A DNA stretch of 39,698 nucleotides from Candidatus Poseidoniales archaeon (lineage in GTDB: Archaea; Thermoplasmatota; Poseidoniia; Poseidoniales; Thalassarchaeaceae): NCBI GenBank assembly GCA_028283505.1, contig JAPOFX010000011.1, forward strand, positions 1 to 39,698, written 5' to 3'. Of this stretch, positions 15,647 through 24,503 are shown piece by piece. The notes below the pieces were generated by a model. That model searched no databases and was not told the DNA's origin. It was given only the letters and a program-made list of their open reading frames with translations. The translations under genes and the position numbers were made by a program. Position 1 is the first letter of the stretch. Each line of letters starts with the position of its first letter.

Positions 15647-16222
15647 ATGGGAAATGACTCCGAGGACGTCGAGCGTCTCATCCACGCCACATTCCGTGAT
15701 TCTCCACCTATTCCTCTTTCTGAACAAGAGCTCGTGAGAATTTGGGCCTTGGATATGCATTGGATAAGTCCAGAGTTATCGTCTGAAATAATAGAATCAC
15801 TCTGTCAAACTGGTTGGTTGATTAGATCCAAGGATCTATTTTTCCCCGATCCTAGAATATGCTCTAATCCTCCTCCCCTTGGATGGTCCCCAATAGTAAG
15901 GAGATTGAAGAATCCGCCTAGTTTTGTTCCCAAACCGTCAAGGGCATCAAAACCCGAGCTTAAAGTTAAATCCAATGAGCCTCAAGTTGAATTATCCACC
16001 AGTCATGATTATCCTCCAGACTGGGCTGGAAACAACATAAAGCCGATGATATCTTGGATCTCTGAAGAATCCGGATTAACTCAGAAGGAGGTTGTGAGAA
16101 GGGCCCAAAGAAAGAGGAGAGCATTGGGGCCTGTCACTCTCTGGTTTTCGCTGTCCTTGGTAGCCAGAGAACAAGGATTGGAAATGAGCACAATAATGGA
16201 ACTGATTGGGGAACCTAATTAG
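15647..16222 (+). CDS. DUF2240 family protein
   Basis: This archaeal family has no firm function. The N-terminal 60 residues look like a winged helix (PIPLSEQELVRIWALDMHWISPELSSEIIESLCQ, followed by a strand). A Pro/Lys-rich linker comes next, then a C-terminal domain with SGLTQKEVVRRAQRKRRALGPVTLW and a final ARE-QGLEMS segment, which is what suggests DUF2240. Length is 191 aa. It is divergent from the HEAT gene, with a shared promoter region at 15589-15646 containing TTACAAATATTAC, and ends one base before the RND gene on the other strand. Confidence 0.72.
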   Translation: MGNDSEDVERLIHATFRDSPPIPLSEQELVRIWALDMHWISPELSSEIIESLCQTGWLIRSKDLFFPDPRICSNPPPLGWSPIVRRLKNPPSFVPKPSRASKPELKVKSNEPQVELSTSHDYPPDWAGNNIKPMISWISEESGLTQKEVVRRAQRKRRALGPVTLWFSLSLVAREQGLEMSTIMELIGEPN

Positions 16223-16223
16223 G

Positions 16224-18758
16224 TTAATTGGATGTTCTGACCTCTGCAGCAAGTAGGACAGGTAGGACAATTAGTGACAAAATAAGAGAGAAGGCCACGG
16301 CAATTGAGCTAACGACTCCGAAGTCACTGATCACTGGTATTGGAGATAGCATCAGCACCAGGAACCCACAAATTGTAGTTCCAGCAGACATTACAAGGGC
16401 TGTCCCAGTGGTGGCATACATTTCCCTCATGGAATCCCAGACTCCCATCCCAGAACCCCTATTCTTCTCAAATCTCCTCCAAACATGTATCGAATAGTCT
16501 ATTCCCAAGCCAATAGTTAAGGCAGTGATCATTATTGTCAGAACATTCCAGTTTAGCCCCAACATCGCCATCGAACCAACCACCCATGCCCCTGCTAGTC
16601 CCACAGGTAGTATCACTACCAAGGATTGACCAAGTCGCCTCGTGAGAAGGAACAAGACAAAAATGGACACTAGCAGGCTTATCCCTGTCGACTCCACTTG
16701 TGAGACAATAAGTCCCGATAGGATGCCATCAATCATAACGACGTCACCGGTTGCATAAGCCCTGCAATCAACCACCCCCCCCTCCTCAATCAGTGAGGCC
16801 TGTTGTTTGAAAACCTCTGAAACTCTCGCCGAGTCCTCACTAGTCTTCGCGATTACGTCCACACTCATTTTAAGGTATAATATCCCTGAGTTATCGTCTG
16901 TCAGTGCCACATGACCAGATATCCTTTGCGACCACGTTTCACCTCTCAGTGGATCTCCAACCGACTGGTTCGAAAGAAGGGATGAAATCGATGATGTCAA
17001 ATCTCCCTCCGAAAAACCGTCAGATATGCCTAGCTCACCGTCATATATCGCGAGGTGGTATGTTTCTCCAAACGACTCGTCACCATCAACCGCATCCCTC
17101 AATATCGGGTACAGCCCGTCATATGATGGCCTGTCTGATGAGGTACTTGTTGGATTTACCACTTCTGGTATTCCTGCAATTCTGGTATCCAAGAAATCTA
17201 GGGCCCTTAGTAAGTCAGATTCTCCCGCGATATGGTCTTCTCCCTCCAAAGGCTCAATGATGATATCCACGGACTTCCAGGCTGCAGCATCGTATGACCC
17301 ATAGATATCCTGTCGTACTTCCATGACCTCCATCTCATCTTCAGACAAGAAATCAGTAAGCTCGAAGCTCGTGTCGAGCTCCATAACGGCTATCGAGACT
17401 GATGCGGTCGTTATAGCCGCAACACCCAGCATGACCCAGACTGCATTTTTTCGTTGGAACTCGGTAGTCACTGATGCAAGCTTGTCGAATTGAAGCGCTG
17501 CAGACTTCCCATTTCCTATGCCCCGCTCTGCTACGACATGAACCGCTCCCACAGTTATTGTGCTCGCAATAAATGCCGAGATAACTCCCAGTGCGAGGGT
17601 GGCACCGAATGTCCTTAGAGGAGGGAGTGGGGAGAAGGAATTAGACATGAATGCAAAAACAGTTGTCACAACAGCCAGCATTAGGGCCACTCTGATTGAG
17701 TCGAATGACTGTACCCAGGCCTCAGCTGCTGATTTGGACGACGAACGGGCCTTCTCATATCCCCGCTGGAGATGTATGGAGTAGTCTATGCCAAGCCCGA
17801 GAACCACTGGGGCGACTGCTACCTCCAGAATTGAGAATTTCATTCCAAGAAGCGTGATCGTTCCATATGTCCAGATTAGTGCCGCAGATAGACTCAGCAA
17901 GGGAGCTGCCACCATTATTGCAGATCTGAATGCCAATGCCAAAACAGCCACTACCACTGCAATGGAAATCACAAACAACCAGATCATCTCGTCGAGGGTT
18001 TTGTCATTGATATCGCTACTTATCAGATCATCTGAGATGACTCCATAGTCCAATCCCTCGCTACCGCTGTCTCGGAGGAAGGATCTGATCCCCTGTGCCA
18101 CCTCCTCTCTTTCGTTTCGATCTAAGTCGCCATTCAATTCGATAACCCAAAGGGTGCTACTCGCTGAAGGGGTGGGATCTCCATTACCGTCATCTAACCA
18201 CTCACAAACTTGTTGGAACTCGAAGTCGGTATGCAACATTGCGGATGCCGCGAAAGTCGCTGTTGCAAGTACCCGTTCGTCAGAGGATGCCTCGATGCAA
18301 TCCTCCTCCTCTGCCAATATCGTGTCAAGAATCTCTCCCCAGTCCGAAAAATCTGAGATGCTACGTGAATCGTCGTCTCTCTCGTCTATAGAGCGTTGAA
18401 TTGCATCGGCGGCGTTGATGTGCGAGGTTATGCTATTTTCAGCCAATACGGAGTCTAGCGACTCCATGTCATCCAATAATCCCGAGAGACGTGATATTTC
18501 GAGGATATTTTCACCAGGCCCTGCCGACACGTGAATGTACACTCTGTGTCCCGTGGGAGTAATTTTACTGTCAACCCTTTGCATAGCTTCCTCCGACTCG
18601 CTGTCCGGAGAAAACGACTCCAAATCAGTAGTGAATGCAGGTAGGGGGACAATCACACTCATCATCATGGCAGTCAGCAGTATGCTGATAATCAGAGAAG
18701 GGAGAGCCATGGTTTCGAAGGCAGATGCCAATCTGGCCTTCGCATCTGGTTGTCCCAT
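16224..18758 (-). CDS. RND-superfamily exporter (MMPL/HAE3 type), 844 aa
   Basis: This is a membrane exporter with the duplicated RND layout. TM1 (residues 18-40) is followed by a large external loop, then five helices (about 255-420), TM7 near 435, a second external loop, and five C-terminal helices (about 685-840). Characteristic segments are LGLGIDYSIHLQRGYEKAR in the first half and LTIGLGIDYSIHVWRRFEKNR in the second; the Asp in each is the proton-relay type residue. Relatives move lipids or hydrophobic compounds; the substrate here is unknown. It is a convergent neighbour of the DUF2240 gene and divergent from rpoL. Confidence 0.92.
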   Translation of the reverse strand: MGQPDAKARLASAFETMALPSLIISILLTAMMMSVIVPLPAFTTDLESFSPDSESEEAMQRVDSKITPTGHRVYIHVSAGPGENILEISRLSGLLDDMESLDSVLAENSITSHINAADAIQRSIDERDDDSRSISDFSDWGEILDTILAEEEDCIEASSDERVLATATFAASAMLHTDFEFQQVCEWLDDGNGDPTPSASSTLWVIELNGDLDRNEREEVAQGIRSFLRDSGSEGLDYGVISDDLISSDINDKTLDEMIWLFVISIAVVVAVLALAFRSAIMVAAPLLSLSAALIWTYGTITLLGMKFSILEVAVAPVVLGLGIDYSIHLQRGYEKARSSSKSAAEAWVQSFDSIRVALMLAVVTTVFAFMSNSFSPLPPLRTFGATLALGVISAFIASTITVGAVHVVAERGIGNGKSAALQFDKLASVTTEFQRKNAVWVMLGVAAITTASVSIAVMELDTSFELTDFLSEDEMEVMEVRQDIYGSYDAAAWKSVDIIIEPLEGEDHIAGESDLLRALDFLDTRIAGIPEVVNPTSTSSDRPSYDGLYPILRDAVDGDESFGETYHLAIYDGELGISDGFSEGDLTSSISSLLSNQSVGDPLRGETWSQRISGHVALTDDNSGILYLKMSVDVIAKTSEDSARVSEVFKQQASLIEEGGVVDCRAYATGDVVMIDGILSGLIVSQVESTGISLLVSIFVLFLLTRRLGQSLVVILPVGLAGAWVVGSMAMLGLNWNVLTIMITALTIGLGIDYSIHVWRRFEKNRGSGMGVWDSMREMYATTGTALVMSAGTTICGFLVLMLSPIPVISDFGVVSSIAVAFSLILSLIVLPVLLAAEVRTSN

Positions 18759-18802
18759 GGGTGAGGGCCAAACCGGTCCATCGTTTAACTTAGGCCACTA
18801 CA

Positions 18803-18848
18803 GGCCCCTTCAGGGCTGGAAACATAGGAAAGCCCTCAAAAGGGGGCC
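18803..18848 (+). promoter_or_regulatory. Long imperfect hairpin in the rpoL leader
   Basis: GGCCCCTT (18803-18810) pairs with AAGGGGGCC (18840-18848, one G bulged), and inside it AGGGCT (18812-18817) pairs with AGCCCT (18831-18836), leaving a 13-base loop. That is about 14 base pairs ending 19 bases before the rpoL ATG, in the 109-base divergent gap between the RND gene and rpoL. It could act in RNA of either strand. Confidence 0.45.
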
Positions 18849-18867
18849 ACGGCTCGGCGCGTTGTAC

Positions 18868-19125
18868 ATGTCAATAAAAGTACTAATGAATGATGGCCGA
18901 GAACTCCGACTCAGGATTACAGGAGAGACACACACTACCCTCCAGCTATTCCGTTCAAGGCTTAATGAGAGTCCTAACGTTGAATATGCCAACTTCTTCC
19001 AGAAACATCCAGATCTTGACGAGCCAGAATTGTATGTTCGAGCCGTCAAAGGTAAGAAGGCAGAGAAAGTATTCAGAGATCTCTGCTCTGGAATATCCAA
19101 AGAATTCGCAGGTCTCAAGCTCTGA
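18868..19125 (+). CDS. rpoL: DNA-directed RNA polymerase subunit L (Rpo11)
   Basis: A small assembly subunit that pairs with subunit D, equivalent to eukaryotic RPB11. The 85-residue sequence begins MSIKVLMNDGRELRLRITGE, continues with HTTLQLFRSRLNESPNVEYA in the position of the conserved HTLANLLR helix, and has HPDLDEPELYVRAVKGKK, the hallmark DEPELY block. The ATG at 18868 aligns with the family start; longer upstream frames run through the intergenic hairpin and are not credible. truD follows after 13 bases. Confidence 0.95.
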   Translation: MSIKVLMNDGRELRLRITGETHTTLQLFRSRLNESPNVEYANFFQKHPDLDEPELYVRAVKGKKAEKVFRDLCSGISKEFAGLKL

Positions 19126-19138
19126 GGGTGGTGAACGT

Positions 19139-20539
19139 GTGCCCAATGAAGGCATTGAGGAATCCTTGGGGCTTGTGGGATGGGCCTTCCAGGATGAGGG
19201 GGTTGGTGGGCTACTCAAGGTCAGAGTCGAGGATTTCAGGGTGGAAGAAGTCTCGAGAGTCCCAGCCTTGGACCCCAAAGGGAGATTTACGGTGGCAAGG
19301 GTAACCCTGACCAATTGGGAGACAAATAGATTCTTCAATAGACTATCTAAGGAGTGCGGTATCAGTAGAAACAGGATATTTGCCTCTGGATTGAAGGATA
19401 AGAGGGCGGTTACTACGCAGATTCTGGTTATAGACGCCAACATCAAAAAGGTAGAAAGTGTAGATATTCCTGATTCAGAAATAGAAGTGCTAGGAAGGAC
19501 ACACCAGAAAGTGGGAATGAGTGATCACGATGGAAACAGGTTTACCATAACTCTGAGAGGATGTTGCCATGCAGATGGAAGCCCCATGGACGGCAAGGAG
19601 GCCCTACAAAGGGTCAATGGAATTAGGGAAGGTCTCGCGAACTCGTTAGGTGCAGACGTTTTTCCGAATTGGATCGGGCCACAGAGGTTCGGCGCGAATC
19701 GTCCGGTTACCCCACTTGTTGGAATGGCAGTTGTGGAGGATGACTATGAATCCGCAGTCGATATTTACTTGGGGATGGAAGGAAACAAATCCAATGAAGA
19801 GACCTCCAAATTTAGAAAATTATGGAGGGAGACTAAGAATCCCACTGCCTGTTTGGAAATCATACCTGGTCATCTTGGATATGAAAGAGAAATGCTACGT
19901 CATCTGGAGGGCAATGATGGAGATTGGTTAGGGTCATTCAAGACCCTCCCGAACTCCCTACAGCTATTGATGGTCCACTCTCTACAATCCCTGGCATTCA
20001 ATCACACAATCTCTAACAGAATCTCCAATGGATTGAGCTTGGTCGAACCAGAAATTGGCGATATAGTCGCCCCGACAAAGGGAAACGGTAGGATAGACGT
20101 CTCCAAGATGGCTTTGGTTAGTCATAATAATCTAGAAAGATGCAAGAGAAATTGTAGACTCGGTAGGCTTTCAGTTACAGGGCCTCTCCCGGGCAGTGAA
20201 CTTTCTGTCGCGCATGGAAAACCGGGGGAGGCCGAAACCAAAGCTATTGAAAAAACAGGACTCGAGTCCGTAAATTGGAGAGTGAACAGTATACCTAGAC
20301 TTTCTACAAGTGGGACTAGAAGAGCGCTATCGGTCCCTTTTACCGACTTCACGGTAGAGGAAGCCACAGACATTCCCGAGTCTTCTGAGACATCAATGAA
20401 GTGGCAGGGTTCCCCTGCAGAGGGGGATAGGTGGCATCCTGAGGGGGCCTCGCTAAGACTCAGCTTCACACTTCCTCCTGGCACATACGCAACAGTATTG
20501 ATGAGGGAGTTTATGAGGTCCCCTTTGGACCATTATTAA
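19139..20539 (+). CDS. truD: tRNA pseudouridine synthase D
   Basis: This enzyme makes pseudouridine in tRNA (U13 in bacteria; related positions in archaea and eukaryotes). The N-terminal region FRVEEVSRVPALDPKGRF is followed by the catalytic motif FASGLKDKRAVTTQ with Asp 87, and by WIGPQRFGANRPVTPLVG. The TruD insertion domain lies at about residues 190-330, and the late motif LPGSELSVAHG closes the catalytic core. GTG 19139, preceded by GAGGGTGGTG, gives 466 aa; the frame is open back to 18890 but that part lies under rpoL. The ending FTLPPGTYATVLMREFMR is typical of archaeal TruD. Confidence 0.93.
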   Translation: MPNEGIEESLGLVGWAFQDEGVGGLLKVRVEDFRVEEVSRVPALDPKGRFTVARVTLTNWETNRFFNRLSKECGISRNRIFASGLKDKRAVTTQILVIDANIKKVESVDIPDSEIEVLGRTHQKVGMSDHDGNRFTITLRGCCHADGSPMDGKEALQRVNGIREGLANSLGADVFPNWIGPQRFGANRPVTPLVGMAVVEDDYESAVDIYLGMEGNKSNEETSKFRKLWRETKNPTACLEIIPGHLGYEREMLRHLEGNDGDWLGSFKTLPNSLQLLMVHSLQSLAFNHTISNRISNGLSLVEPEIGDIVAPTKGNGRIDVSKMALVSHNNLERCKRNCRLGRLSVTGPLPGSELSVAHGKPGEAETKAIEKTGLESVNWRVNSIPRLSTSGTRRALSVPFTDFTVEEATDIPESSETSMKWQGSPAEGDRWHPEGASLRLSFTLPPGTYATVLMREFMRSPLDHY

Positions 20540-20540
20540 A

Positions 20541-20807
20541 TCAGAGTCTACCCATTTCAAGGGTTTCAATCTGTCCGACTAGTGGATCAGTTTCCCTGAC
20601 TCTCGCCTCAAATTCGTCGACAGTTCCTTCACCATCTTCTAGGACTGCCTGAACCTCTATGAACATCATTCCGAATGCCAGGGGCTTGATTTCGAATGTC
20701 TGAACCTCTTCAAGCTCGCCAATTTTCATTGCGATGCCATCATAGTCTGGCCGCCCTTCCTCTGGCTGGTCCATAGTTACTTTGTACTTCACCACTACAT
20801 GCCCCAT
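20541..20807 (-). CDS. Elongation factor 1-beta
   Basis: This is the nucleotide exchange factor for elongation factor 1-alpha, archaeal type, 88 aa. The sequence has the ferredoxin-like pattern of the family with VVVKYKVTMDQPE at the start, FEIKPLAFGMMFIEVQAVLEDGEG in the middle, and FEARVRETDPLVGQIETLEMGRL at the end. GGAGG is 8 bases before ATG 20807. It follows the zinc-ribbon gene by 12 bases, an arrangement known from other archaea, and ends two bases from the truD stop on the other strand. Confidence 0.95.
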   Translation of the reverse strand: MGHVVVKYKVTMDQPEEGRPDYDGIAMKIGELEEVQTFEIKPLAFGMMFIEVQAVLEDGEGTVDEFEARVRETDPLVGQIETLEMGRL

Positions 20808-20819
20808 ACTAGTGCCTCC

Positions 20820-20987
20820 TTAAGGTCCTTGGAACCCGCACTCCGTGCAAACGTAGTGTACGCCCTGAAGTCTGCATCGCCTGCTTCTTCCGATCGCGTA
20901 ACCGCATTCCGGACAAGGGAAAGAGGTACTTCTGGAGTCTACCAGTGGTAATCCCGATGCCGTACATGTGCTCGTCCGTGCTGTCAT
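20820..20987 (-). CDS. Small zinc-ribbon protein (HVO_2753-like) with degenerate knuckles
   Basis: This is a 55-aa protein from ATG 20987, chosen because GAGGG precedes it and because the length fits the family; the frame is open to 21056 but that part is unlike the family. The archaeal relatives encoded beside elongation factor 1-beta have four C-x-x-C knuckles. Here knuckles 2 and 4 are intact (CPEC 25-28, CTEC 47-50) but knuckles 1 and 3 each lost one Cys (C8-T-A-S11 and S35-R-R-C38). The rest is well kept: FPCPECGYAIGR and YVCTECGFQGP. Function is unknown; the gene is in an operon with EF-1beta. Confidence 0.85.
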   Translation of the reverse strand: MTARTSTCTASGLPLVDSRSTSFPCPECGYAIGRSRRCRLQGVHYVCTECGFQGP

Positions 20988-21070
20988 TCCATTCCCTCGA
21001 CGAGGCGCCGAGCCACACCCCCCTTTTAGCGTTGACCGATGGCAAGTGGTCACCATTGCAATGAATTGAA

Positions 21071-21556
21071 ATGAAGGTCCCCCTACCCAATAGAGGTGAA
21101 TCAGTGAGCGAAGAGGAGATATCGTTGTCAGGTAAGCAGAACGACCTATCGGCTTTTGTTTCAGATGAGGGGGGAATATGGAGCCTGAGGAATGTAGAGA
21201 AGATAAGAGGTTGGAATAATATCGAGTATGGGGCTGGCCTGTCGGGCAAGAATACCCCGTCTACTGGCCTGTCCATGAACAGGGCCTACATACCACCTGG
21301 AGGAATTGCAAAGGCACACATTCATGTCGATTTCGATGTCATGATTTACCTCCTAAAAGGGAGTGTGAGGCATGAGTACGGTCCAGGCTGCAGAAATTCC
21401 GTTGTCCACAGTGAGGGGGACATGTTCTACATTGAGCCGGGCCTTCCGCACGAGGTATTCAATGTCTCAGAAACCGAATGGGTACACGCTATTGTCTCAA
21501 GGTCAGATGCTTCAGAGTGGCAGAACATCATTCCCTATGACAGAAATTCAGATTGA
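21071..21556 (+). CDS. Cupin-domain protein
   Basis: A single-domain cupin of 161 aa. Cupin motif 1 reads IPPGGIAKAHIHVDFDVMIYLLKGSVRHEYG and motif 2 reads GDMFYIEPGLPHEVFNVSE. The two His of AHIH, the Asp/Glu-like position and the His of LPHEV are the expected metal ligands. No partner domain is present, so the substrate cannot be named; such proteins act as isomerases, dioxygenases or sugar binders. The last 9 bases overlap the 3' end of the convergent lipoprotein gene. Confidence 0.87.
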   Translation: MKVPLPNRGESVSEEEISLSGKQNDLSAFVSDEGGIWSLRNVEKIRGWNNIEYGAGLSGKNTPSTGLSMNRAYIPPGGIAKAHIHVDFDVMIYLLKGSVRHEYGPGCRNSVVHSEGDMFYIEPGLPHEVFNVSETEWVHAIVSRSDASEWQNIIPYDRNSD

Positions 21557-23650
21557 TATCACTGGGCCTGGATTATACCAATGATACATCAATTCTGCCC
21601 CATGTCCGTAATTCCCGACAAAGAATACTTTCCCCCCGACTCCAGCTATTCCAGACGACGCCACTGTTGCAGAGTGTATTTGCTGTATCCCATTGTCCGT
21701 ATGGCTGTAAATTGAATCATCCACGATGAAGTAGAAAACTGTATTATTCGCCTTCGCATAAATTATTTCACCTCTGGTTGAACTCATTTCTACTGCCCCT
21801 CGGTTGGACACTGTGGCTGAATTGACATCTAACTTGTTCAGAGCTATACGTGTACCATCTACTGTCGTGAAATAGAGAGATCCTCCTTGGTTTGAAAGAT
21901 CTCTTATCGAGGTGTTAGATTGGTAAATCACGGAGGAATTAATGTGCGTCCCATCAGATTCCCAAAGCTTTGTTGAGTAATCATAGGTCGTTGTGAAATA
22001 TATTCTATCTCCCAAAGAAACCTTCTCACCGGGTCCGCTACTGCTAGCGTTAGACCCGATATTCGTAACCAATAAAGTTCCCATGCTAGTGCCATCGCTC
22101 TTCCATAATTCCCTGCCGGCGATGACGTTATCTGCAGTGAAATACAGTTTTCCTTGCATCGGCTCGAAGTACTCAGGATTACTGCTAACGGCACCCGCTG
22201 CTATGTCCTTAACGAGTGTAACAGAAGATACGGGAGACGCCATATCAGTCATGAACAGCTCCCTTCCTACGTCACCTAACACCGCTCCCTGATTTGCATC
22301 TGCACTGAAGAAAACCATAGTTCCTACATTAGTAAAGTCTCTAGGTTTGCTCCCATAAAAATCCACAATTACCGAACCACCGCCAGGTGTAGTTAGTGAG
22401 GTATTTCCGTATTTAAGATCGGATAGCATAACGGTTCCAGACGCCGTGCCGTCAGAAGTAAATGGCTCTTCGCCCAAGACTCCCACGGAGGTCGGGTCAC
22501 ATTCAAAACCCGAGAAATACGCCTTATCAAAGCCCCAAACCGATGAAGGGATCACCATTATAGAATTCACACCAGAATAGTCAACTCCAAACTGTGGGAT
22601 AAAGACAGGATCACAACGGAATAGGTCTGTTACCATTTTCGTACCAGACGAGGTTCCATCTGTGACGTGAAGCTCCCCGACCGGATCGGATATGTTCCAT
22701 GCAGAGAAGAACACTTTATTGTCGCCTGCAACGATCTCACCAAAGCTCGTCCCAGGATTTGTTATTGTTACTTGTCCACCAGAAATAGATGCCTCAGGGG
22801 GCGTAATATCCTTGACCATGTAAGTACCACCGAGGGTACCATCAGATCTCCAAAGCTCCTCACCATGTATCCCATCATCCGCCGTGAAGTATAGATTTCC
22901 ACCCATGGAGACAAAATTCCGCGGGTTGGTCGGTGATGCTATGCCCGGGAGTATATCCTTCACCATTCCAATATCCGAAGGGCATTCTCCAAAGGAAGTC
23001 AGTATCTCCTCTCCAGTCAGTAAACCGTCCCCTCTTGTTGCTCCTTGGCCCCCAGTATCAGAACCGATTCTAAGTTTGTATCCTGGATTTGTTTCGGGAC
23101 AATCCATCACGGCGTTGTAGAGCACACCGGAAATCATACTGATTTTCTCCTCAATTTCATGCAGAGAGAGAGTCAATGAAGACACCTCATCCTCGAGGGC
23201 CCCCCTCTGAGTAATGGCTAAGTCCCTCTCTATCTCGAGTAATAAAACATGGTCAGTTAAATTAGCAACCTGGCCTTCAAGAGTATTGATGGTTTCCACG
23301 CTTGTATTTTCAGTTAAATTCAACTGATTTTGAAGAATCATAATTTGATTTTCTATTTCGATGATATGAGAGTCTTTGTCATCAATGAGAACTGTCAGAC
23401 TCTCGATGGTGGCGTTTTTCTCCCTTAATAGTGAATCAATTTCCGAGAATCTTCCCTCAGAGGAAGCAATTGTCTCGTTCAAAATGTTGTAAGCGACCTC
23501 GAGTTCATCGAACTCGGAGGTTAGATTATCCACCTGCCTTGTCAAGCGCTCTATTTCTTCTTCTTTTTCTTGTGAGGAATTATCTTCCGCTATACACCCG
23601 GTCAAAAGTGAAAAAGTGAACATAAGAACCACGGAAAGAACTGACCGCCG
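21548..23650 (-). CDS. Coiled-coil lipoprotein with ELWxSDGT repeats
   Basis: This is a cell-surface protein of unknown role, about 700 aa from ATG 23650. A lipoprotein signal peptide (MRRSVLSVVLMFTFSLLTGC) precedes about 150 residues of heptad coiled coil. A short region with two Cys and a DGLLTGEEI calcium-loop-like segment follows, then about nine beta repeats with the pattern (L/V)YFTADDG..GEELWRSDGT, likely a beta propeller. GTG 23701 would add 17 basic residues and overlaps the preceding gene's stop. I prefer ATG 23650 because TAAATAAG lies about 45 bases before it and the signal peptide is then normal. Its N-terminal design matches the partial gene at the window start. Confidence 0.85.
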   Translation of the reverse strand, partial: RRSVLSVVLMFTFSLLTGCIAEDNSSQEKEEEIERLTRQVDNLTSEFDELEVAYNILNETIASSEGRFSEIDSLLREKNATIESLTVLIDDKDSHIIEIENQIMILQNQLNLTENTSVETINTLEGQVANLTDHVLLLEIERDLAITQRGALEDEVSSLTLSLHEIEEKISMISGVLYNAVMDCPETNPGYKLRIGSDTGGQGATRGDGLLTGEEILTSFGECPSDIGMVKDILPGIASPTNPRNFVSMGGNLYFTADDGIHGEELWRSDGTLGGTYMVKDITPPEASISGGQVTITNPGTSFGEIVAGDNKVFFSAWNISDPVGELHVTDGTSSGTKMVTDLFRCDPVFIPQFGVDYSGVNSIMVIPSSVWGFDKAYFSGFECDPTSVGVLGEEPFTSDGTASGTVMLSDLKYGNTSLTTPGGGSVIVDFYGSKPRDFTNVGTMVFFSADANQGAVLGDVGRELFMTDMASPVSSVTLVKDIAAGAVSSNPEYFEPMQGKLYFTADNVIAGRELWKSDGTSMGTLLVTNIGSNASSSGPGEKVSLGDRIYFTTTYDYSTKLWESDGTHINSSVIYQSNTSIRDLSNQGGSLYFTTVDGTRIALNKLDVNSATVSNRGAVEMSSTRGEIIYAKANNTVFYFIVDDSIYSHTDNGIQQIHSATVASSGIAGVGGKVFFVGNYGHGAELMYHWYNPGPVISI

Positions 23651-23700
23651 CATGACCCTGGGAGCAAGTTTACGATTAGATGCTTTCTCCTTATTTACCA

Positions 23701-24453
23701 CTATTCTTCTTTTCTAGAAAGCCTACGTAGGCCAACCATAGGGATCACGCCATCATCCAGATCTTCAGGCTCGGTGACTATCCCAAGACTGCTAAGATGG
23801 TCTGAGACCTGTTGCATTGCCGTTCTTCCTGCGGCCCTCTTCCTAGCACTTGGAAGTTTGTTCCTGCAAATCAGGTATGTTTCTGAGGACGAGTTTCTAG
23901 ATGCAGTCGGGGCGAATCTTTGCACATTGGAGAATCGATCTTTCGCAGCCTCTACCAGTCCTTCAATTCCCGTACCTTGGAATGTCTTGGTTACGAACGT
24001 GCCTCCGGGTATGAGCACGTCAATTGCGACGTCTAGGACAGTGGTTGAGAGCTCAAGGGATATTGCCTGATCGGTGTCATATCTTCCAGTCAGCCTCGGG
24101 GATATATCGCTAATCACAACATTGAGATCTTCGTCCCCCAGCAAACTTCGTATTTGGGCAAGTGTAGACTCCTCGGTGGCATCCCCGATGATTAGTCTGG
24201 CCCCTTCTACCGGAGAAGTAGCCAATAAATCAACACCGATCACCAATCCATTTTCTCCCGACTCCTCCACTGCAACCTGTGTCCACCCTCCGGGATGGCA
24301 ACCGATATCCAGCACATTATCGCCCCTTCTGATCACAGAGAACCTGTCTTGTATCTGTTTGAGTTTGTAAGCCGACCTTGCTCGATAACCCTTTGATCGT
24401 GCCTCCCTTCTCCATGGGTCACGACGACTCTCCTGGTACCATCGCTTGCTCAT
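23701..24453 (-). CDS. RlmE/RrmJ-family ribosomal RNA 2'-O-methyltransferase
   Basis: An S-adenosylmethionine-dependent ribose methyltransferase of the FtsJ family, acting on rRNA in known members. The N-terminus SKRWYQESRRDPWRREARSKG and YRARSAYKLKQI includes the first Lys of the K-D-K-E tetrad. The SAM motif is VLDIGCHPGGWTQ, the catalytic Asp is in VVISDISPRLTG, the second Lys in FVTKTFQG, and the Glu in SSETYLICR. The length of 250 aa is slightly longer than bacterial RlmE, with about 45 extra C-terminal residues. The stop overlaps an alternative GTG start of the lipoprotein gene. Confidence 0.93.
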   Translation of the reverse strand: MSKRWYQESRRDPWRREARSKGYRARSAYKLKQIQDRFSVIRRGDNVLDIGCHPGGWTQVAVEESGENGLVIGVDLLATSPVEGARLIIGDATEESTLAQIRSLLGDEDLNVVISDISPRLTGRYDTDQAISLELSTTVLDVAIDVLIPGGTFVTKTFQGTGIEGLVEAAKDRFSNVQRFAPTASRNSSSETYLICRNKLPSARKRAAGRTAMQQVSDHLSSLGIVTEPEDLDDGVIPMVGLRRLSRKEE

Positions 24454-24503
24454 GCATCGCCCGCGGCGAGATGAGTTATCAAGTCAGGGCCTCAGTGTGG
24501 ACA

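Noticed and set aside
18535-18867. N-terminal extension of the rpoL frame
   Set aside because: It overlaps the start of the RND gene and the intergenic hairpin; the RpoL family begins at the ATG at 18868.
20809-21276. Minus-strand frame of 155 codons over the zinc ribbon and cupin
   Set aside because: The frame reads through the zinc-ribbon gene out of phase and lacks any family pattern; the Cys knuckles are in the other frame.
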